Shown here: piece by piece, positions 1-9,447 of the stretch
Numbering within the stretch: the first letter of the stretch is position 1
Layout: each line of letters starts with the position of its first letter
Made by a program: the position numbers and the translations under genes
Notes under the pieces: model-generated
What the model was told of the DNA's origin: nothing
Databases searched by the model: none
Seen by the model: only the letters and a program-made list of their open reading frames with translations
Assembly (NCBI GenBank): GCA_946479905.1
Contig: CAMLIA010000147.1
Location: forward strand, 1 to 11,486
DNA length: 11,486 nucleotides
Reading direction: 5' to 3'
Source of the DNA: an uncultured Frankiales bacterium
Lineage (GTDB): Bacteria; Actinomycetota; Actinomycetes; Mycobacteriales; SCTD01

Positions 1-36
1 CCGCAGGATCGCGTGGCGGCAACGGCGCCGTCGCCT

Positions 37-41
37 GGAGG
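37..41 (+). promoter_or_regulatory. Shine-Dalgarno site that sets the start of the MFS-cNMP-patatin gene
   Basis: A perfect GGAGG lies seven bases upstream of the GTG at 49. The frame is also open upstream, with a GTG at 13 that has no comparable site and would only add a low-complexity Ala/Pro/Gly stretch. I therefore take GTG 49 as the start. The frame stays open to the window edge, so a start further upstream cannot be formally excluded. Confidence 0.75.
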
Positions 42-48
42 CAGTCCT

Positions 49-3000
49 GTGACCTCGACCGCTCGCACCCCACAGGGGCGTGTCCTGCTGGTCGCCTCCG
101 CCGGGGCCTTCCTGGCCTTCCTGGACGCGACGATCGTCAACGTCGCGTTCCCGAGCATCCGGGACTCGTTCAGCGGCACCTCGATCGGTGACCTGTCCTG
201 GGTCCTGAACGCCTACAACATCGTCTTCGCCGCGTTCCTGGTCGTCTGCGGCCGGCTCGCGGACCTGCTCGGGAGACGCCGGCTGTTCGTCGCCGGGATC
301 GTGCTGTTCACGCTCGCCTCGGTGGCCTGCGGGGTCGCCGGCTCCGTCGGGGTGCTGGTCGCCGCGCGCGTCGTGCAGGCGCTCGGCTCAGCGCTGCTCG
401 TGCCCGCCTCGCTGGCGCTGGTCGTCGAGGCCGCCCCGTTGGAGCGGCGCGGCCACGCGATCGGCCTGTGGGGCGCCACGGCGGCGCTCGCGGCCGGTCT
501 CGGCCCGCCGATCGGCGGCGCGCTGGTGGAGCTCGGGGGCTGGCGGTGGGCCTTCCTGGTCAACCTCCCGCTCGGGCTGCTCGCCGTGGTCGGCGCCCGG
601 ACCCAGCTCGTCGAGAGCCGAGCCCCCGGTCGGCGGCGGATGCCCGACGTCCGGGGCGCCCTGCTGCTCGCCGCCTGCCTGGGCCTGCTCAACCTCGGGA
701 TCGTGAAGGGGAGCGACTGGGGCTGGACGGGCCTGGCGACCCTGACCTCGCTGCTGGCCAGCGCAGCCCTGCTCGCCGGGTTCGTGGTCAGCTCCCTGCA
801 CCACCGGTCGCCGCTCCTGGACCCGGCCCTGCTCCGGCTGCCGTCCTTCTCGTTCGCCAACGTGGCGACCACCTTCGCCGGGTTCGGGTTCTTCGCCTAC
901 CTGCTCACCAACATCCTGTGGCTGCAGTACGTCTGGCACTACTCCGTGCTGCGGGCGGGCCTGGCCCTCGTCCCGGGCGCCCTGGTCGCGGCGGTCGTCG
1001 CCGCGGCGCTCGGACCGCTCGCCGAGCGGCGCGGCGACCGGCTCGTGGTGGTGCCGGGCGCGCTGGTCTGGGCCGCCGCCTACGTCTGGTACCGGCAGCG
1101 GGCAGGCACCACCCCCGACTTCCTCGGCGCCTGGCTGCCCGGCCAGGTGCTGAGCGGCATCGGGGCCGGTGCGACCCTGCCCGTGCTCGGCAGTGCGGCG
1201 CTCGCGGCGGTCCCCGGCGGTCGCTTCGGGACCGCGTCCGCGGTCGTGTCCAGCACCCGGCAGGTCGGCGGCGTCCTCGGCATCGCCGTGCTCGTGGTCG
1301 TCGTCGGCTCCCCGACCCCGCTGACGGTCGTCGCCCGGCTGCGCGAGGGCTGGCTGCTGTCCGTCGTCGCCTTCGTCCTCGTGGCCGCGGTCGCCGTCGT
1401 GCTCGGGCGCATCGCCCCCGCCGACGAGCAGAACGACGAGGGGGACGGCGCCGCCCAGGTGCACCTGGCGACGACGTCGCACGACCGGGTCCTGTCGCTC
1501 GACGAGCCCGCCGTCGGGCTGGCGGACGTCCCGCTGTTCGCCGGCCTCCCGGCGAGCTCACGCAAGCGGCTCGCCGCAGCAGCCCGCGAGGTCGCCGTGC
1601 CGGCAGGGGCCGTCCTGATGGAGGAGGGCTCGGTCGCGGACGCGGTGTACGTCCTGCGGACCGGGCGGCTCGAGGTGCTCATCGGTGGGCAGGTGGTGCG
1701 TGAGCTCGGGCCAGGGGCGGTGCTGGGCGAGCTGTCGGCACTCACCGGCGAGGTGCGCTCCGCGACCGTGCGGGCACGGCGCGACGCCACGCTGCTCGAG
1801 GTCGCCGGTGCCGACTTCACAGCGCTGCTCCAGCGCGACCACGCGGCAGCCCGCTTCGTGGTGACCCAGCTCGCGCAGCGGCTGCGCGACCCGGCACCCG
1901 CCCGAGGCGCGCGCCCGGCCCGCCCGGCCGTCGTGGCGGTCGTCGCCCTGCACCTCGGGGCGCCCGCTCCCGCGGTCGCAGCGGCCCTGGAGAGCAGGCT
2001 GGCCGCCTACCGCCGGGTGACGGTGCTGGACCGACTGGGCGGCGACGTGGAGCGCGCCGAGCGGGCGGGCGACCTGGTGCTGCTCGTCGCCGACGGGGGC
2101 GACCAGGAGTGGGCGCGGTCGTGCCAGCGGCAGGCGGACCAGGTCCTGCTGGTGGCGCGGGCCGACAGCCCGCCGGTCCCGGTCGACGAGGTGCCGTTCG
2201 CCTGCCGCCCCGACCTGGTGCTGGTGGGGACCCCTGCCACGGCGGCTGTGCTGGCTGCGTGGAGCGAGGCCGTCGACCCGTGGCAGGTCACGGTCACCCG
2301 TGGGGAACCTCTGGCCGCGGCGATGCGCCCGGTGGCCGACCGCATCGCCGGACGCTCGGTCGGGCTCGTGCTGGCCGGTGGCGGCGCGCGGGCGCTCACG
2401 CACGTCGGGGTCCTCCTCGAGCTGGAGCAGGCCGGTGTCGCGGTCGACCGGGTCGCGGGCGCCAGCATCGGCGCCGTCATGGCGGCCCTGCACGCGAGCG
2501 GGCGGGACGGCGCCGAGCTGGACGCGGTCGCCTACGAGGAGCTGGTGCGGCGACGGCCGTTCGGGGACTACGGCGTGCCGCTCACCAGCCTGGCGAAGGG
2601 GCGCCGCATGCGGCAGGCCTTCGACCGGGCCTTCGGCGACGTGCTGATCGAGGGGCTGCCTCGGCAGTTCGCCTGCGTGAGCACCGACCTCGTCACCCGC
2701 ACCCGCCACGTCCACCGGCGGGGCCGGCTCGCCGACGCCGCCCTCGCGTCCGCGTCCCTCCCGGTGCTGCTGCCCCCGCAGCGGCACGGCACTCGGGTGC
2801 TCGTCGACGGCGGGGTCCTGGACAACCTGCCCGTCGACCTGCTGACCGAGCGCGACGAGGGGCCGGTCGTGGCCGTGAACATCCCCATGGGCGGGGGCGC
2901 CCGGCAGGAGGGGTCGCGCGCGCCGTCGACGCGCATCCCGTCGCTGGGGGAGACCTTGCTGCGCACGATGATGATCGGCAGTGGCGGGGCTGTGGCGGCG

Positions 3001-3228
3001 GCGCGCGCTGCCGGGGCGCACGTGCTGACGCCCGCGCCCCGAGGTGTCGGGCTGCTCGAGTTCCACCAGTACGACCGGATGGTGGAGTCGGGCCGGGCTG
3101 CCGCCCGCGCGCTGCTCGAGGCGACGGGCGGTGACCTCGCGCTCGCCGCGATCGAGGTGCCTTCGCCGCGGTCGGCTCAGACGCGTCCCGAGAAGGTGTC
3201 GCAGGAGTCCTTGCTGCCTGCCCGGTAG
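49..3228 (+). CDS. MFS exporter (DHA2, 14 TM) fused to cyclic-nucleotide-binding and patatin-like phospholipase domains
   Basis: This 1059-residue protein has three modules. Residues about 7-455 form a DHA2/EmrB-type drug:proton antiporter with 14 hydrophobic segments, the [10 protein letters not shown] motif in TM1, [11 protein letters not shown] in the TM2-3 loop and GPPIGGAL in TM5. Residues about 490-605 are a cNMP-binding domain whose phosphate-binding cassette keeps Gly-Glu (Glu561) and Arg570. A small alpha/beta linker (about 625-760) follows, as in NTE-like lipases. The patatin domain (about 768-965) has the oxyanion loop GGGAR (777-781), Ser806 in GASIG and Asp920 in DGG, so the catalytic dyad is intact. 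From family knowledge, patatin domains hydrolyse (lyso)phospholipid acyl esters at the membrane. I recall the same architecture in M. tuberculosis Rv3239c and Rv3728. The likely role is membrane lipid export or flipping coupled to lipid hydrolysis and gated by a nucleotide; the substrate and ligand are inferred, not shown. Confidence 0.93.
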   Translation: MTSTARTPQGRVLLVASAGAFLAFLDATIVNVAFPSIRDSFSGTSIGDLSWVLNAYNIVFAAFLVVCGRLADLLGRRRLFVAGIVLFTLASVACGVAGSVGVLVAARVVQALGSALLVPASLALVVEAAPLERRGHAIGLWGATAALAAGLGPPIGGALVELGGWRWAFLVNLPLGLLAVVGARTQLVESRAPGRRRMPDVRGALLLAACLGLLNLGIVKGSDWGWTGLATLTSLLASAALLAGFVVSSLHHRSPLLDPALLRLPSFSFANVATTFAGFGFFAYLLTNILWLQYVWHYSVLRAGLALVPGALVAAVVAAALGPLAERRGDRLVVVPGALVWAAAYVWYRQRAGTTPDFLGAWLPGQVLSGIGAGATLPVLGSAALAAVPGGRFGTASAVVSSTRQVGGVLGIAVLVVVVGSPTPLTVVARLREGWLLSVVAFVLVAAVAVVLGRIAPADEQNDEGDGAAQVHLATTSHDRVLSLDEPAVGLADVPLFAGLPASSRKRLAAAAREVAVPAGAVLMEEGSVADAVYVLRTGRLEVLIGGQVVRELGPGAVLGELSALTGEVRSATVRARRDATLLEVAGADFTALLQRDHAAARFVVTQLAQRLRDPAPARGARPARPAVVAVVALHLGAPAPAVAAALESRLAAYRRVTVLDRLGGDVERAERAGDLVLLVADGGDQEWARSCQRQADQVLLVARADSPPVPVDEVPFACRPDLVLVGTPATAAVLAAWSEAVDPWQVTVTRGEPLAAAMRPVADRIAGRSVGLVLAGGGARALTHVGVLLELEQAGVAVDRVAGASIGAVMAALHASGRDGAELDAVAYEELVRRRPFGDYGVPLTSLAKGRRMRQAFDRAFGDVLIEGLPRQFACVSTDLVTRTRHVHRRGRLADAALASASLPVLLPPQRHGTRVLVDGGVLDNLPVDLLTERDEGPVVAVNIPMGGGARQEGSRAPSTRIPSLGETLLRTMMIGSGGAVAAARAAGAHVLTPAPRGVGLLEFHQYDRMVESGRAAARALLEATGGDLALAAIEVPSPRSAQTRPEKVSQESLLPAR

Positions 3229-4025
3229 CCGGTGGTGAACCACCTCTGCCGCTGCGCGGACGACCCGTGCGTCCAGCTGTCGGAGTTGACCTTGCCCTGG
3301 AACTCGCTCTGGATCCGGTCGTCCCCGACGGCTGCGGCGGCGTCGAGGCCGTCGGCGATGTCGGCCGGCGTGATCGCGGTGATGAAGCCGGTCTCGACGG
3401 CGTGGTCGGCCCAGACGCCGGCGTAGCAGTCCGCCTGCAGCTCCAGGCGCACCGACCCGGACTGCGATCCCTGGAGCGAGCCGCCGGCATCCCGACCCAG
3501 CAGGTCCTGCACGTGGTGGCCGTACTCGTGGGCGATGACGTACGCCTGAGCGAACGTCCCGCCCTGCGCGCCGAACGTCGTCTTCAGGTCGTCGAAGAAG
3601 CCGAGGTCGAGGTAGACGAGGTGGTCGGCCGGGCAGTAGAACGGCCCGCTGCTGGAGCTCGCGCCACCGCAGCCGGTGCTCGTCGACCCGGTGAACAGCA
3701 CGGTGTCGGCCTCGGCGTAGCGGCTGCCCAGTGCCTGCGACCAGTAGCCCTGCACGCTGTTGGCGATGCCGACCATCCGGCAGTCCAGGTCGCGGTTCGC
3801 GTCAGCGCCGGTGCGGCAGCGCGCGGTGAGGTCGGACGCGGTCTGGGTGGAGTCGCCGGAACCGCCTCCGCCGGTCAGGTCGGCGGGGTTGACGCCCAGC
3901 ACCAGTGCCAGGATCAGGCCGACGATCCCGAGGCCGCCGCCCCCGATCGCGAGGCCGGGCCCCCGCCGGCCGCGCTGGTCGGAGACCTGCGAGGCGTCGA
4001 GCCGGGCGTTGTCGTCGAACTCCAT
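3177..4025 (-). CDS. Membrane-anchored neutral zinc metallopeptidase (YpfJ-like, putative zinc peptidase family PF04228)
   Basis: The 282-residue protein starts [10 protein letters not shown], followed by basic residues and one hydrophobic segment (about residues 25-44), then a Gly/Ser/Thr-rich linker and an extracellular-type domain. It carries the zinc motif HEYGHH with His166, Glu167 and His170. A second conserved block, [13 protein letters not shown], offers Glu195 as the probable third zinc ligand. Paired cysteines and the terminal CDTF block match the family. It is probably an outward-facing, membrane-tethered protease; its substrate is unknown. I chose ATG 4025 because relatives begin with this (M-x-F/W-D-D) sequence and a -10-like element sits at leaderless spacing in front of it. 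An in-frame ATG at 4055 would add ten atypical residues. The 3' end overlaps the convergent fusion gene by 52 bases, and the 5' end is divergent from the ABC-F gene. Confidence 0.92.
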   Translation of the reverse strand: MEFDDNARLDASQVSDQRGRRGPGLAIGGGGLGIVGLILALVLGVNPADLTGGGGSGDSTQTASDLTARCRTGADANRDLDCRMVGIANSVQGYWSQALGSRYAEADTVLFTGSTSTGCGGASSSSGPFYCPADHLVYLDLGFFDDLKTTFGAQGGTFAQAYVIAHEYGHHVQDLLGRDAGGSLQGSQSGSVRLELQADCYAGVWADHAVETGFITAITPADIADGLDAAAAVGDDRIQSEFQGKVNSDSWTHGSSAQRQRWFTTGYRAGSKDSCDTFSGRV

Positions 4026-4031
4026 GGCCCG

Positions 4032-4037
4032 ACTGTG
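4032..4037 (-). promoter_or_regulatory. Candidate leaderless -10 element of the metallopeptidase gene
   Basis: On the minus strand CACAGT is followed by exactly six bases and then the ATG at 4025. This puts transcription initiation at or very near the start codon. The hexamer keeps the two best-conserved -10 positions (A at 2, T at 6) but lacks the first T. No Shine-Dalgarno sequence is visible at usable spacing. The same hexamer and spacing precede the MFS gene at 8173. A TGCGTC at 18-base spacing is a weak -35 candidate. Confidence 0.4.
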
Positions 4038-4040
4038 CCC

Positions 4041-4046
4041 TAAACT
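4041..4046 (+). promoter_or_regulatory. Candidate -10 element of the ABC-F operon
   Basis: TAAACT fits the actinobacterial -10 pattern TANNNT and is one of the few A/T-rich hexamers in the area. Initiation would fall at about 4053-4054, leaving a leader of about 64 bases before the ABC-F start at 4118. No convincing -35 is seen. It lies back to back with the metallopeptidase promoter, within about 15 bases. Confidence 0.5.
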
Positions 4047-4053
4047 GAGGCGC

Positions 4054-4065
4054 ATGACGCACTGA
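4054..4065 (+). promoter_or_regulatory. Possible leaderless mini-ORF (Met-Thr-His-stop) in the ABC-F leader
   Basis: An ATG lies seven bases after the TAAACT -10 element and opens a three-codon frame, ATG ACG CAC TGA. The geometry suggests that the transcript begins at or next to this ATG, so ribosomes could load on it without a Shine-Dalgarno site. Downstream, GGACGA (4069-4074) can pair with TCGTCC (4099-4104) just before the gene's ribosome binding site, or its first five bases can pair with CGTCC (4086-4090); these pairings are mutually exclusive. Many antibiotic-resistance ABC-F genes are controlled by leader translation and attenuation. That this leader works in that way is inference, and a chance 3-codon ORF is possible. 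Confidence 0.3.
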
Positions 4066-4105
4066 GCCGGACGAGCTGGTGAAGCCGTCCTGCCGCTGTC
4101 GTCCT

Positions 4106-4112
4106 CGAGGAA
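4106..4112 (+). promoter_or_regulatory. Ribosome binding site that sets the ABC-F start
   Basis: CGAGGAA with core GAGG ends seven bases before the ATG at 4118. An in-frame GTG at 4079 would add thirteen residues rich in Cys/Arg/Pro that are unlike the family's N terminus, so it is rejected as the start. Confidence 0.7.
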
Positions 4113-4117
4113 CCCCC

Positions 4118-5706
<1,589 letters not shown>

Positions 5707-5710
<4 letters not shown>

Positions 5711-6624
5711 ACCCCGTCCTCGCCGCCCAGGAGGCCCGCGCGCGCGAGGTCATCGACGCCGAGGTGCTGACCTGGATCGACGACGGCGCGGTCGACGGCG
5801 GCTGGTCGTCGTACTCCTTCCGGCCGCACGTGCTGCGGGACGTCTCGACCGTGTCCACGGCGACCGCCCTGCTGGGGACGGCCGTGCGCTCGCCGGTCCT
5901 CGTCGGCCCGACCGCCTTCCACAGCCGGCTGCACCCGCTCGCGGAGCGGGCGACCTCGGTGGGAGCCGCCGCGGCCGGCTCGCTCATGGTCTGGTCGATG
6001 CGCGCGTCCGTGCCGTTCGAGGGCGAGGGCTGGTGGCAGGCCTACGTCCTGAGGGACCGCCAGCTCACCCTCGACGCCTGCCTGCGAGCCCGGGACCGGG
6101 GTGCGCGCGCGATCGTGCTGACCGGGGACACCCCGTACCTCGGGACCGCCCGGCGCGCGCCGCTGGGCGACGCCGACCAGGCCCCGGCGACCCTGCGGGA
6201 CGTCGACTGGCTCGCGTCGCGCACCGGGCTGCCCGTCCTCGTCAAGGGCGTCCTGCGCGGCGACGACGCCGAGGCGTGCCTGGACGCGGGTGCGGCGGGA
6301 CTGGTCGTCAGCAACCACGGCGGCCGGCAGCTGGGCCGTGCCGTGGCGACGTCCGCGGCGCTACCGGAGGTGGTCACGGCGGTGGCGGGGCGGGCGCCGG
6401 TGCTGGTGGACGGGGGCATCCGCAGCGGGCTGGACGTGCTGTGCGCGCTGGCGCTGGGCGCCGCCGCGGTGCTGCTGGGCAAGCCGGTCCTCTGGGCGCT
6501 GGCCGCCGACGGAGCCGCGGGGGTCGAGAGCTGCCTGCGGGCGCTCACCGACGACCTGGCCGGGGTCATGGGGCTGGCGGGTCTCTGCTCTGTTGCCGAG
6601 GTGGATCGCAGCCTGCTCGGCTGA
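5707..6624 (+). CDS. Compact FMN-dependent alpha-hydroxy-acid dehydrogenase/oxidase family protein
   Basis: The 305-residue TIM-barrel protein starts at a GTG that overlaps the ABC-F stop (GTGA), so translation is probably coupled. Family marks are APTAF-like GPTAFHSRLHP (68-77), QAY (Tyr113), TGDTP (Asp141), LVKGV (Lys180), SNHGGRQL with catalytic His204 and Arg207, VDGGIRSG (Arg239) for FMN phosphate, and LLGKPVLW. By comparison with spinach glycolate oxidase, the residues that bind FMN and oxidise a 2-hydroxy acid are present. Two things differ. The protein is about 50 residues shorter than usual, mainly in the mobile loop after strand 4 and at the N terminus. The position of the substrate-binding Tyr24 also appears to be Trp23. 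The substrate is therefore uncertain; lactate, glycolate or mandelate should not be assumed. The enzyme should be cytoplasmic. Confidence 0.85.
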
Positions 6625-6649
6625 TACGCCATTCGGGTGGACATCCGAG

Positions 6650-6952
6650 ATGCCGGGTTTGCTGGGTTTGTCCGTCGAGCAGCATGGACCCGTGCTCCGG
6701 CGGCGTCGTGACCTCCCCCTCCTGCCGCCCGCCCCGGCCTGGGACCAGCGGACCATCACGCTGATCGGCGACCGCGCCCAGGTCGAGCGGATCTGCGCCG
6801 AGTGGCGCCGGGAGGGCTGGCAGGTGCTGACCGTCGACAAGGCCGAGCCCACCCTGGCCGGGCACCCCACCCACGTCGTCCGGGTGGCGGTCCCGCCCTC
6901 GGGCTGGCGGACGGACGAGCAGCTGCTAGCCGACCTGGACCTCGAGGGCTGA
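6650..6952 (+). CDS. Small uncharacterised protein (100 residues)
   Basis: I do not recognise this family. The frame is supported by strong third-position GC bias and by an ATG with GGGTGG about nine bases upstream. It lies 25 bases after the oxidase gene and is probably in the same transcript. Residues 1-32 are basic and proline-rich and look disordered. Residues about 33-62 read as a strand (RTITLIG), an amphipathic helix and a second strand (GWQVLTV), and a further strand (HVVRVAV) follows near residue 78, suggesting a small alpha/beta fold. There are no signal peptide, membrane segment, cysteine pair or catalytic motifs. A GTG at 6692 would give a shorter form but lacks a ribosome site. 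The last 27 bases overlap the 3' end of the convergent MFS gene. Confidence 0.65.
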   Translation: MPGLLGLSVEQHGPVLRRRRDLPLLPPAPAWDQRTITLIGDRAQVERICAEWRREGWQVLTVDKAEPTLAGHPTHVVRVAVPPSGWRTDEQLLADLDLEG

Positions 6953-8173
6953 CTCCGGACCCACCCACGGCCGCAGTGCGCGCAGGCTCCGCGAGGCAGC
7001 CACCGCGACGCAGACGGCAGCGGTGAGCGCCGACGCCCACAGCGCGGTCTGCCGCACGCCCAGCACGGCGGCGGTCGGACCGACCACCGCGAAGCCGAGC
7101 GGCATCAAGGTGAGCGACCCGAGGTAGTCGAAGCTCGAGACGCGCGACTGGGCCGCCGGTGGGATGTGCTGCTGGAGCTGCGTCTCCCAGACCGTGAAGC
7201 ACAGGGCGACGGCGACACCCGTGACGGCCTCGAGCGCCGTCACCGCCCACGTCGGCAGGGACGACGCGCAGATCGCCGCCTGGGTGGAGGCGACCGACAG
7301 CGCCGACCCGAGGAACACGCCCGGTCGGGCCGGTCGCCAGCGCATCGCCAGCAGCGAGCCGAGCACCGCACCGACGCCGAAGCCGGACGAGATCCAGCCC
7401 CAGGAGCTCGCGCCGTCGCGGATCTCCACGGCGACGAGCGGCCCCAGCACGAACAGCGCGGGCAGCATCAGGGCGTGGTACGCCGAGAAGGCCAGCAGCG
7501 TCGTCCAGACCCACGCGCGGGCCCGCACCTCCGCGAAACCGGCGGCCAGGTCGCCCAGCAACGACGACGCCGCAGCAGGCGGCACCGGCCGAGGCCGGAG
7601 GAGCAGCAGCGAGACCGCGCTCGCGCCGAAGGTCCCCGCGTCCACCGCGAGCGACCCACCCGCGCCGAGCGTGGCGACCAGCGCCCCCGCGAGGGCGGGC
7701 GCCGCCACCATGGACACGTTCGAGGTCAGGGCGAGCAGGGCGTTGGCCGCCTGCTCCTCGCCGGGGTCCACGACCTGCGGGACGAGGCCGAGCATGGCCG
7801 GTCGGAAGAACGCCTCCGCGGCCCCGTAACCGAGCATGAGGAGCGCGAGGGACCAGACCTCCGCCCGACCGGTGAGCAGCAACCCGGCCCCGACGGCCTG
7901 GACCGCGCCTCGCAGCACGTCGGACGCCAGCATGGTCAGCTGCCGCGGCAGCCGGTCGGCCACGACACCGCCGAGCAGCACGCACAGCGCCAGCGACAGC
8001 GCGGACGCGCCGAGCGTGACGCCGACGTCACCCGCATCAGCCCCCGGCACGGACAGCACGGCGAAGGGCATGGCCACCATGAAGATCCGGTCTCCCACGG
8101 CGGACAGCGCCTGGCCCGTGAGCAGCAGCGCGAACTCGCGGTGCCGCAGCACGCCCGACCGCCCCCTCCGCAT
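6926..8173 (-). CDS. MFS transporter, DHA3/MFS_3-like exporter
   Basis: The 415-residue integral membrane protein has about twelve hydrophobic segments. The N terminus RHREFALLLTGQALSAVGDRI and the TM2-3 loop GGVVADRLPRQ (about 69-78, with Asp73 and Arg74) are typical of the DHA3 branch, which includes macrolide efflux (MefA-like) and siderophore exporters (EntS-like). This predicts proton-driven efflux of a small molecule; the substrate is unknown. I chose ATG 8173 because it puts the basic N terminus directly before TM1 and follows a leaderless -10-like element. An in-frame GTG at 8233 would add 20 atypical residues and run into the divergent DUF4032 gene. An inverted repeat covers its promoter, suggesting a repressor. 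Confidence 0.9.
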   Translation of the reverse strand: MRRGRSGVLRHREFALLLTGQALSAVGDRIFMVAMPFAVLSVPGADAGDVGVTLGASALSLALCVLLGGVVADRLPRQLTMLASDVLRGAVQAVGAGLLLTGRAEVWSLALLMLGYGAAEAFFRPAMLGLVPQVVDPGEEQAANALLALTSNVSMVAAPALAGALVATLGAGGSLAVDAGTFGASAVSLLLLRPRPVPPAAASSLLGDLAAGFAEVRARAWVWTTLLAFSAYHALMLPALFVLGPLVAVEIRDGASSWGWISSGFGVGAVLGSLLAMRWRPARPGVFLGSALSVASTQAAICASSLPTWAVTALEAVTGVAVALCFTVWETQLQQHIPPAAQSRVSSFDYLGSLTLMPLGFAVVGPTAAVLGVRQTALWASALTAAVCVAVAASRSLRALRPWVGPESALEVQVG

Positions 8174-8177
8174 CTGC

Positions 8178-8192
8178 GCACTGTGGCAGTGC
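8178..8192. repeat. Perfect inverted repeat GCACTG-TGG-CAGTGC, candidate operator
   Basis: A 6-bp perfect palindrome with a 3-base centre lies in the 53-base region between the divergent MFS and DUF4032 starts. It covers the probable -10 of the MFS gene and touches the probable -35 of the DUF4032 gene, so a dimeric regulator bound here could affect both. As RNA it is too close to the MFS start to act as a terminator. No regulator gene lies nearby, so the binding protein is unknown. Confidence 0.4.
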
Positions 8193-8208
8193 TGCGCCGC
8201 GAGCGCAG
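8180..8208 (-). promoter_or_regulatory. Candidate leaderless promoter of the MFS gene
   Basis: On the minus strand CTGCGC (8208-8203) and CACAGT (8185-8180) are separated by 17 bases, and CACAGT is followed by six bases and ATG 8173. Geometry matches leaderless promoters in actinomycetes. The hexamers themselves are weak, and the support is mainly the spacing, the absence of a Shine-Dalgarno site, and the same CACAGT plus six bases in front of the metallopeptidase. Confidence 0.4.
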
Positions 8209-8220
8209 GCGACTTACGGT
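8192..8220 (+). promoter_or_regulatory. Candidate leaderless promoter of the DUF4032-GH1-TM operon
   Basis: CTGCGC (8192-8197), a 17-base spacer, then TACGGT (8215-8220), which fits TANNNT. Six bases later comes GTG 8227, so the transcript would begin at the start codon. No Shine-Dalgarno sequence precedes this GTG. Confidence 0.5.
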
Positions 8221-8226
8221 GAGCCG

Positions 8227-9447
8227 GTGGCACTGCGCCTGCGAGGGGAGCCCTCGCGCTCCGGCCTGCTCGACCTGCCGTGGTCGGTGCCGCTCGAGGA
8301 CTGGCCGGCGGCTCAGCTGGTCGGGCTGCCGCGCGGGATCTCCCGGCACGTCGTGCGGTTCGTGCGGGTCGCCGGGGACGTCTTCGCGGTGAAGGAGATC
8401 AGCGCCTGGTCGGCGGAGCGGGAGTACGCCCTGCTGCGCGCGCTCGGCCGTGCCGGTGTGCCCGCGGTGCACCCGGTCGGCATCGTCGAGGGCCGGCAGT
8501 CACCGGAGGGTGAGCCGCTCGAAACGGCTCTCGTCACCGCGCACCTGGAGTTCTCGCTGCCCTACCGCGCGCTGCTCAGCCAGCGGCTGCGGCCGGAGAC
8601 GGCCGCCCGGCTGGTGGACGCGCTCGCGGTGCTGCTGGTCCGGCTGCACCTGGCGGGCTTCTACTGGGGCGACTGCTCGCTGTCGAACACGCTCTTCCGC
8701 CGCGACGCGGGCGCGTTCAGCGCGTACCTGGTGGACGCCGAGACGGCCGAGCACCACGACGTCCTCTCCGAGGGGCAGCGCGGCTACGACCTCAGCCAGG
8801 CGCGGACGAACATCATCGGCGAGCTGATGGACCTCGAGGCGGGTGAGCTGCTCGACACCACGATCGACCCGGTCAGCACCGGCGACGCCCTGCAGGGCCG
8901 GTACCTCGACCTCTGGGAGGCGGTGACCGGGCCGGTGACCGTGCGAGTGGGGGAGCGCCAGCAGGTCGACGCGCGCATCCGGGCGCTCAACGAGCTCGGG
9001 TTCGACGTGGAGGAGGTCGTCGTGGTCAGGGACGACGACGACGTGCACGTCCGCGTCACGCCGAAGGTGGTGGACGCGGGGCACCACGCGCGCCGGCTGC
9101 TGCGCCTCACCGGCCTGGACGTGGAGGAGAACCAGGCCCGCCGGCTCCTCAACGACCTCGACTCCTACCGGGCGGCGACAGGGCAGCAGGGGGAGCCCGA
9201 GGCGCTCGTCGCGCACAGCTGGCTCGGCGAGGTGTTCCGGCCGGTCGTGGGCACGGTCCCCAAGGAGCTGCGCGGCAAGCTCGAGCCGGCGGAGGTCTTC
9301 CACGAGGTGCTGGAGCACCGGTGGTTCCTCTCGGAGCAGGCCGGCTGCGACGTCGGCCTGCTGCCCGCCGCCGAGGACTACGTTCGCAGTGTGCTCAGCC
9401 ACAAGCCGGACGAACGAGCGCTGCTCGCCGAGGTGGTGCTGCCGTGA
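8227..9447 (+). CDS. DUF4032 protein with lipopolysaccharide-kinase (WaaP/Kdo-kinase)-like domain
   Basis: The 406-residue soluble protein has an N-terminal protein-kinase-like fold: Lys56 in FAVKEI, Glu66 or a neighbour as partner, a catalytic loop HLAGFYWGDCSLSN with Asp149 and Asn154, and Asp170 in LVDAET as the DFG-type metal ligand. All residues needed for phosphotransfer seem present. The second half (about 230-395) is the conserved DUF4032 region, which I recognise by overall sequence and context rather than by a known function. WaaP-type kinases phosphorylate lipopolysaccharide sugars in Gram-negatives; this organism is almost surely without LPS, so the acceptor must be something else, perhaps a sugar or glycoside given the coupled GH1 gene. 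The GTG start has no ribosome site but sits at leaderless spacing from a -10. The stop codon overlaps the beta-glucosidase start. Confidence 0.85.
   Translation: MALRLRGEPSRSGLLDLPWSVPLEDWPAAQLVGLPRGISRHVVRFVRVAGDVFAVKEISAWSAEREYALLRALGRAGVPAVHPVGIVEGRQSPEGEPLETALVTAHLEFSLPYRALLSQRLRPETAARLVDALAVLLVRLHLAGFYWGDCSLSNTLFRRDAGAFSAYLVDAETAEHHDVLSEGQRGYDLSQARTNIIGELMDLEAGELLDTTIDPVSTGDALQGRYLDLWEAVTGPVTVRVGERQQVDARIRALNELGFDVEEVVVVRDDDDVHVRVTPKVVDAGHHARRLLRLTGLDVEENQARRLLNDLDSYRAATGQQGEPEALVAHSWLGEVFRPVVGTVPKELRGKLEPAEVFHEVLEHRWFLSEQAGCDVGLLPAAEDYVRSVLSHKPDERALLAEVVLP

Noticed and set aside
1558..3243. Long open frame (561 codons) on the minus strand opposite the fusion gene
   Set aside because: It is antisense to clear MFS/cNMP/patatin domains, has a His/Arg/Gly/Gln-rich low-complexity composition and no domain; long antisense frames are expected at this GC content.
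4103..4110. CCTCGAGG palindrome before the ABC-F start
   Set aside because: No loop, so it cannot form a hairpin, and eight bases is expected by chance; it contains the ribosome site.
8174..8233. Twenty-residue N-terminal extension of the MFS transporter from GTG 8233
   Set aside because: It would overlap the divergent DUF4032 gene and consume the promoter region; the sequence is not transporter-like.
9013..9050. GAC-rich run in the DUF4032 gene
   Set aside because: It encodes a short acidic stretch in frame and is ordinary low complexity, not a repeat element.
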